Assembly: GCF_030123325.1 (NCBI RefSeq)
Contig: NZ_CP126106.1
Coordinates: forward strand, 3,066,001 to 3,130,000
Origin: Peribacillus simplex
Lineage (GTDB): Bacteria; Bacillota; Bacilli; Bacillales; DSM-1321
DNA length: 64,000 bases
Direction of reading: 5' to 3'
Position 1 is the stretch's first letter, and each line of letters opens with the position of its first letter. Under the pieces are notes generated by a model. The model had not been told where the DNA came from and did no database searches. It saw only the letters and a list, made by a program, of their open reading frames with translations. Both the position numbers and the translations under genes were made by a program. Shown piece after piece: positions 59,424 through 64,000 of the stretch.

Positions 59424-60353
59424 TTATTTCCTTAGTTTTGGATCTAAGGCATCCTGCAATCCGTCACCAGCCACATTGAACGCGAACATGGTTAAGGAAA
59501 TCAATATTGCCGGGATTAAAAGTTGATAGAAATTCCCTACCAGAATGCTTCCCAGTGCATCACTTGTCAATGTTCCCCAGCTTGCCTGAGGTGCCGGAAC
59601 TCCCAGACCCAAAAAGCTAAGTGTCGCTTCAGCAAAAATAGCAGTAGGTACAGTCAACGTTAAATTGACAAGGATCGGTCCCATTGTATTTGGAATCATG
59701 TGTTTTCTTAAAGTCCAGCTCGTATTGGCTCCAGAGATGGTTGCAGCATGGATATATTCATTCTCTTTCAGTTGTAACACCTGTCCCCGTACCAGTCGCG
59801 CCATTGGAATCCACCCCGTAATCGACATTGCAATGATGATTGGCAGAATACCAGGTTTTAATACGACCATCATTAAGATAACCATCAATAGGTAGGGAAT
59901 CGCATAGATCACCTCAGCGAAACGCATCATGATATTATCCGTGCGTCCACCGCGAATGGCTGAAATCCCGCCATAAAGGACACCAATTAAAAAGTCGATC
60001 AGCGCGGCCATCAATCCAATGAACAAGGATATCCTCGCACCATACCAAGCTCGCGTAAATAGATCCCTTCCTGATGAATCCGTTCCAAACCAATGCTCGC
60101 TATTTGGGCTAAGATTCTTTTTCTCGAAATCTTGTCCATAATAAGTATATCCGTTAATATACGGACCAAAAATCGCCATCAAGACCAAGAGGATTATAAG
60201 AATAAATCCAGTCATGGCCAGCTTATTTTCTTTAAATCGACGCCAGACGTCAGACCAATATGAAACTGTAGGTCTTGCTATTTTTTCAGCTTCCTTAAAG
60301 TTGCCTTCGGCGGGTTGGAACATATCTTCGGTTAAATGCACTTTATCTGCCAT
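59424..60353 (-). CDS. oppC: Oligopeptide ABC transporter permease C
   Basis: 309-aa permease with an N-terminal hydrophilic segment, then first helix FKENKLAMTGFILIILLVLM and the OppC-type DPKLRK end; the EAA region is IHAATISGANTSWTLRKHMI. The LGTDSSGRDLF-like segment (FGTDSSGRDLFTRAW) near residue 90 is a hallmark of OppC/DppC. Its ATG overlaps the oppB stop (TAATG), so translation is coupled. Confidence 0.94.
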   Translation of the reverse strand: MADKVHLTEDMFQPAEGNFKEAEKIARPTVSYWSDVWRRFKENKLAMTGFILIILLVLMAIFGPYINGYTYYGQDFEKKNLSPNSEHWFGTDSSGRDLFTRAWYGARISLFIGLMAALIDFLIGVLYGGISAIRGGRTDNIMMRFAEVIYAIPYLLMVILMMVVLKPGILPIIIAMSITGWIPMARLVRGQVLQLKENEYIHAATISGANTSWTLRKHMIPNTMGPILVNLTLTVPTAIFAEATLSFLGLGVPAPQASWGTLTSDALGSILVGNFYQLLIPAILISLTMFAFNVAGDGLQDALDPKLRK

Positions 60354-61282
60354 TATTTCTTCTCCCCCGTCACTTTAATTCTAGGATCAATCAACGTATA
60401 GGCTATATCAACGATGAATATCAATAGGATAAGCACCGCACTATACACAATTGTGGAACCAAGAATCACCGGGTAGTCCCTGTTGGATATTCCCTTTACG
60501 AACATATCTCCCATGCCAGGAATACCAAAAATACGTTCAATGATGAAGCTTCCTGTCACGATATTAGCCGTAAGGATGCCCAGAACCGTGATAATCGGCA
60601 ATAACGCATTCCGAATCGCATGTTTGATTATGACACCGCTCCGTTTCAATCCTTTGGCTTTTGCTGTCAAAATGTAATCCTGCCCCATTACTTCAAGCAT
60701 GCTTGTCCGCATCAGTCTCGCGATGAAAGCAAGCGGCATCATGGAAAGGGCAATGGATGGTAAAATGGTATGCTGCCATGTCGCCCATGTAGCAACAGGG
60801 AATATATTCCATTTAATCGCAAAATAATTGATTAAAATAGTCGCCAGGATAAAGTTAGGAACGGAAATCCCTACGATGGCAATGATCATTGATAAATAGT
60901 CGGGCCATTTATTTCTTTTCAGTGATGCCACGACACCCAAAATGAGCCCAAAGAAGATGGCAATCACCAAAGCTTGTGCCCCTAAGTGCAAGGACACCGG
61001 AAACCCCTTCAAAATGTAATCATTCACGGAAATGGATGAGGATTTCAATGAAGGACCAAAATCAAATTGAACGACTTCCAATAAATAATTCCCATATTGG
61101 GTCAACAACGGCTTGTCCAATCCATAGTGGACTTGAAGGTTTTCATAAACAGCAGGAGGCATGGCTCCTTCTTTTGCAAATGGATTTCCCGGAATCGTAT
61201 GCATTATGATGAACGTTAATGTAATAACAGCCCATAAAGTAATAATCGCCCATTTAAAACGGTTTAATGTATATCTCAACAT
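60353..61282 (-). CDS. oppB: Oligopeptide ABC transporter permease B
   Basis: 309-aa permease. Starts MLRYTLNRFKWAIITLWAVI with GGGGTGA before the ATG at 61282; a longer frame to 61540 covers the terminator and oppA end and is spurious. PFAKEGAMPPAVYENL near residue 37, YGLDKPLLTQYGNYL, DYILTAKAKGLKRSGVIIKH (EAA loop) and the final DPRIKVTGEKK. Six membrane segments expected. Separated from oppA by an attenuator hairpin, so oppBCDF is expressed less than oppA. Confidence 0.94.
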   Translation of the reverse strand: MLRYTLNRFKWAIITLWAVITLTFIIMHTIPGNPFAKEGAMPPAVYENLQVHYGLDKPLLTQYGNYLLEVVQFDFGPSLKSSSISVNDYILKGFPVSLHLGAQALVIAIFFGLILGVVASLKRNKWPDYLSMIIAIVGISVPNFILATILINYFAIKWNIFPVATWATWQHTILPSIALSMMPLAFIARLMRTSMLEVMGQDYILTAKAKGLKRSGVIIKHAIRNALLPIITVLGILTANIVTGSFIIERIFGIPGMGDMFVKGISNRDYPVILGSTIVYSAVLILLIFIVDIAYTLIDPRIKVTGEKK

Positions 61283-61361
61283 GGTAATCACCCCAATCAT
61301 CGATTTTCTAAGAAGTTGAAAACGGAAATGAATGCATGAAATATTCAAATTCGCAATTGAA

Positions 61362-61399
61362 AAATGGGGTACGTCCTTAATCGGACATACCTCCCATTT
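61362..61399 (-). terminator. Intra-operon attenuator between oppA and oppB
   Basis: On the minus strand AAATGGGAGGTATGTCC pairs with GGACGTACCCCATTT (G-U and mismatches, loop ATTAA), followed by TTTC. Partial terminators after the binding-protein gene are usual in ABC importers and give excess OppA. Confidence 0.75.
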
Positions 61400-61415
61400 C
61401 ACTATTATCACTCTC

Positions 61416-63050
61416 TTACTTTTTATCCGCATAAATGAAGTTCGGATAAGCGTTAATCGGAGCATAAACTCCAGTAACATTCGATTTAACCATATATGGT
61501 TTTGTATAGAAGTAAACCGGAAGGATCGGCATTTCGTCAATCATGACTTTCTCTGCTTTATGCAAAGCATCCATGCGTTCTTTTGGATCCATTGTAGATT
61601 TTGCTTCTTTTAATAAATTATCATATTCTTTGTTGGACCAACCTGCATCATTATAAGCCCCGTCCGTTTCCCAAAGCATGAAGGTCATCGGGTCAACATA
61701 GTCACCAACCCATCCTGCACGGGAAATTTCAAAGTCGCCAGCTTTTTCACGATCAAGCTTAACTTGGAATTCTGCATTTTCAAGTGTCACTTCAACACCT
61801 AGGTTATCACGCCACATCCCTTGAACGGCTTCAGCAATTTTCTTGTGTGAATCTAAAGTGTTATACAAAATTGAAAACTCTGGTAATTCTTTCATGCCTT
61901 CTTCAGCAAGTCCTTCTTTTAACAATTTCTTAGCTTCGGTAACATCTTCCTTAAATAGGTTACCTGTATTTTCCTGGAAATCTCCAGATGCATCAGGAAT
62001 TCCTGGAGGGACTACGCCGAAAGCAGGCTTTTGTCCGCCTTGAGCAACATTTTCGGTTATTTTTTGACGCTCGATAGCCATTGAAAGCGCTTTCCTGACT
62101 TTTGCATTATTGAAAGGTTTTACTTCCGTATTGAAGTTGTAATAGTAAACAGCAAGTTCTTTGCCCATTTTGAATTCTTTATCATCAGAATTGACCATTT
62201 GACCTTGAATATCCACTGGAAGTGGATAAGCGAGGTCCAATTCGCCACTCTGATACATTTGCCATGCTGTATTTTCATCTTCAATTAGAGCAAAGTTAAC
62301 TGCATCCAATTTGATTTTATCTTTATCGTAGTAATTTTCATTTTTTTCGATTTTCAGGCTTTCTTTATGTTTCCATTCCGTTAATTTGAACGGCCCGTTT
62401 GAAACGTGAGTTTTTGCATCCAAAGCCCATTTTGGATTTTCTTCCTGTACCTTTTTATTGATTGGGTAGAAAGTATAGAAAGAAGTCAAGTCAAGGAAAT
62501 ATGGTGTAGGCTGCTCCAAAGTGACCACTAACGTATGTTCGTCTGTGGCCTTAACGCCTACGTCCTCTTCTTTCCCTTTCTTACTGTTGTAAGCTTCCCC
62601 GCCTTTAAGATAATAAAGTTGGTAAGCATAATCAGCAGCTGTTTCCGGTTTCAAAGCATATTTCCAAGCATATTCGAAGTCATTGGCTGTAAGCGGATCT
62701 CCATTTGACCATTTCAAACCATCTTTCAATTTGAATGTCCAAGTTAATCCATCTTCACTGATTTCCCATGATTCAGCAGAACCAGGTACGATTTTGCCTT
62801 CTTCCGTTTTCTTTGTCAGTCCCTCAAACGTATGTTCAAGGATCCATGATTCATGTGTACCTTGCGCATTGGCAGGGTGAAGCGAACCAGGTTCACTTGA
62901 GTTGTTTACGTTTAATACTTTTGATCCGGATGAGTCACCGGAGCCGCCTTCTTTTTCATTCGAAGTTTCCTTCGAACCGCCGTTGCATGCCGCAAGCAAT
63001 AGCATGATGGCCATAAGAAGAGCAAGCACTGAAAATTTAGACTTTTTCAA
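61416..63050 (-). CDS. oppA: Oligopeptide ABC transporter substrate-binding lipoprotein
   Basis: 544-aa lipoprotein: MKKSKFSVLALLMAIMLLLA then AC with the lipobox cysteine at residue 22, followed by a GGSKETSNEKEGGSGDSSGS linker. SBP_bac_5 family: PGSLHPANAQGTHESWILEH near residue 54, AESWEISEDGLTWTFKLKDG near residue 88, and the FNNAKVRKALSMAIERQKIT segment near residue 300. Binds oligopeptides for uptake; in Bacillus such systems also import Phr-type signalling peptides. First gene of oppABCDF; about 700 bp upstream are free of genes. Confidence 0.95.
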   Translation of the reverse strand: MKKSKFSVLALLMAIMLLLAACNGGSKETSNEKEGGSGDSSGSKVLNVNNSSEPGSLHPANAQGTHESWILEHTFEGLTKKTEEGKIVPGSAESWEISEDGLTWTFKLKDGLKWSNGDPLTANDFEYAWKYALKPETAADYAYQLYYLKGGEAYNSKKGKEEDVGVKATDEHTLVVTLEQPTPYFLDLTSFYTFYPINKKVQEENPKWALDAKTHVSNGPFKLTEWKHKESLKIEKNENYYDKDKIKLDAVNFALIEDENTAWQMYQSGELDLAYPLPVDIQGQMVNSDDKEFKMGKELAVYYYNFNTEVKPFNNAKVRKALSMAIERQKITENVAQGGQKPAFGVVPPGIPDASGDFQENTGNLFKEDVTEAKKLLKEGLAEEGMKELPEFSILYNTLDSHKKIAEAVQGMWRDNLGVEVTLENAEFQVKLDREKAGDFEISRAGWVGDYVDPMTFMLWETDGAYNDAGWSNKEYDNLLKEAKSTMDPKERMDALHKAEKVMIDEMPILPVYFYTKPYMVKSNVTGVYAPINAYPNFIYADKK

Positions 63051-63752
63051 AAAATATTCCCCCTCATCTTTAATCTTTCTTAGAATATTCCCATTTAAGA
63101 GATTATCCTTCTAGCACCTATTAATCTTCCGTATAGTACATATAATGTCAGCGAGGAAAGTTAGAAGCATCATTGCAGAATCCACCAAAAACAACTAGCG
63201 AACCGTTTGCATAAATCCGTATTTCTCCCTAAAAAAGCATTAATGCAGTTTACTAGTGAAAAATCACCGTCTTTTCAACCTCGCTAAGGGTACTATACCT
63301 CGAATTAAAGATGTTGAATTTTAAGTATATTACGAATAAATCAAAAAATCAATAAACCGATGAGTACTTTTTCACAAGATAGTAATTATTTGCTAATCAA
63401 TTCGATCTAGATACTAGGTAAAAAGAAATGATAACCTATTTGATGTAAATGACTTCCGACTTCCAGTGGTTTTTTCAAACACCTTTATGACAGTATTCAT
63501 ATAAGTTCGCTCGTCTATTTATTTCTAAATATTCTAATAATTCCAACCGGTTTGGTTACTAAGACCACTTTCCTAGCAAACCATTCCCAATTCAATCATA
63601 TATTTTAGTAGAATAATATTTTTTCTCAATAAAATATTGAGTTCTTTTCAAAAAAATCCCAAATAACGGATAATAACTATGTAGAAATAAAGATAGGACA
63701 TCAGTTTCTCACCTATTTGCACGCGGCAAAGCAAATGAATAATGCCCCTTCC
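63051..63752. other. 702-bp region upstream of oppA with no gene recognised
   Basis: AT-rich, no open frame with a ribosome binding site on either strand and no clear repeat. It must contain the opp promoter and leader, and the 3' end of the ydcZ-like gene at its right side. No CodY box could be assigned with confidence. Confidence 0.6.
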
Positions 63753-64000
63753 TCATTTATGATTAAATAAATATAATGACACGAAAAGTAAACAAATGCC
63801 TGCGACTTTTTTCGCATCCAATGGGATTCGTACGCCTCCAAATAAACCAAAATGGTCAATGACTGCCCCGATCAGTATCTGGCCTGCGATAACCCCGACC
63901 AATGCAGGTGCCACTCCAATCTGAGGGACGACCAATACTATCACAATGACATAAATGGCCCCTAACAGTCCGCCTATCAATTGCCATTTTGGTACAGACG
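63753..64000 (-). CDS. YdcZ/DUF606 (DMT-type) transporter, C-terminal part (5' end outside window)
   Basis: The frame is open to the window edge: SVPKWQLIGGLLGAIYVIVI then VLVVPQIGVAPALVGVIAGQ and ILIGAVIDHFGLFGGVRIPL, with an end in KKVAGICLLFVSLYLFNHK. This is the second half of a DUF606/YdcZ membrane protein, four helices; the internal TTG is not the real start. Substrate unknown. Its N-terminal part lies beyond 64000. Confidence 0.8.
   Translation of the reverse strand, partial: SVPKWQLIGGLLGAIYVIVIVLVVPQIGVAPALVGVIAGQILIGAVIDHFGLFGGVRIPLDAKKVAGICLLFVSLYLFNHK

Noticed and set aside
60353..61540. Long form of oppB starting at 61540
   Set aside because: The extra N-terminal 86 codons cover the attenuator and the end of oppA and are not like any permease; ATG at 61282 has the ribosome binding site.
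1..64000. CRISPR array, tRNA, rRNA, prophage or integrase
   Set aside because: No regularly spaced repeats, no cloverleaf or rRNA-like sequence and no phage or recombinase protein was seen.

Overview
The window is chromosomal DNA from a low-G+C, endospore-forming member of the Bacillaceae. The evidence is an alpha/beta-type small acid-soluble spore protein, Bacillus-type gene sets (pdxST with divergent pdxR, glnQHMP, oppABCDF, YueI, YqcI, CspC), strong AAGGAGG-type ribosome binding sites, frequent TTG/GTG starts and dense intrinsic terminators. The proteins and the structured intergenic repeats resemble Peribacillus (former Bacillus simplex group), but the genus is an inference. No rRNA, tRNA, CRISPR array, prophage or intact transposase gene was seen.

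Layout. 1-2.6 kb: truncated GH15-like protein, azlCD branched-chain amino acid exporter, Mug-type DNA glycosylase. 2.8-3.0 kb: a 219-bp MITE-like repeat. 3.7-12 kb, minus strand: sulfate assimilation and siroheme operon (cysH, sat, cysC, ferredoxin-type sulfite reductase, DUF3906, cobA, sirB, sirC), with a TauE/SafE exporter downstream and, upstream, a SAM-I riboswitch with its terminator followed by a 47-codon YezD gene. 12.2-17.7 kb: FMN reductase, TetR regulator, SDR dehydrogenase with a palindromic operator, pdxST and pdxR. 18-30 kb: PabB-PabC fusion, two LLM flavin monooxygenases, SF1 helicase with a PLD-like tail, PepF, azoreductase, YqcI, spore protein. 28.8-31.8 kb: iron alcohol dehydrogenase, R2-like ligand-binding oxidase (R2lox) and a divergent GAF-LuxR regulator.

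31.9-45.6 kb: ilvE, an OFA-family MFS transporter preceded by a 19-bp direct repeat, a decayed formate/nitrite-transporter relic, an AI-2E family transporter, YueI, an L,D-transpeptidase, two very small genes (33 and 42 codons) converging on one terminator, a deoxyribosyltransferase-like protein, a HicB-like orphan, the glnQHMP glutamine ABC transporter and an AEC permease. 45.9-57 kb: guanine and adenine deaminases, lactonase, endonuclease I, CoA pyrophosphatase, a second copy of the 219-bp repeat, omega-aminotransferase plus methylmalonate-semialdehyde dehydrogenase, GNAT, a 2-hydroxyacid dehydrogenase pseudogene, CspC and an enoyl-CoA hydratase. 57.3-64 kb: oppABCDF and a truncated YdcZ-type transporter.

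How it fits together. Sulfate is activated by Sat and CysC, reduced by CysH and then by a siroheme sulfite reductase whose cofactor is made by CobA-SirB-SirC in the same operon; SAM is expected to repress the leader. PdxR controls PLP synthesis by PdxST. Guanine and adenine deaminases are consecutive purine-salvage genes. The aminotransferase and MmsA form a short route from omega-amino acids to acyl-CoA. The best candidates for something undescribed are the two near-identical 219-bp repeats (inverted ends, 8-bp target duplications), a second degenerate repeat pair around 36.5-40.6 kb, the small-gene pair at 38.5-38.8 kb and the R2lox locus.
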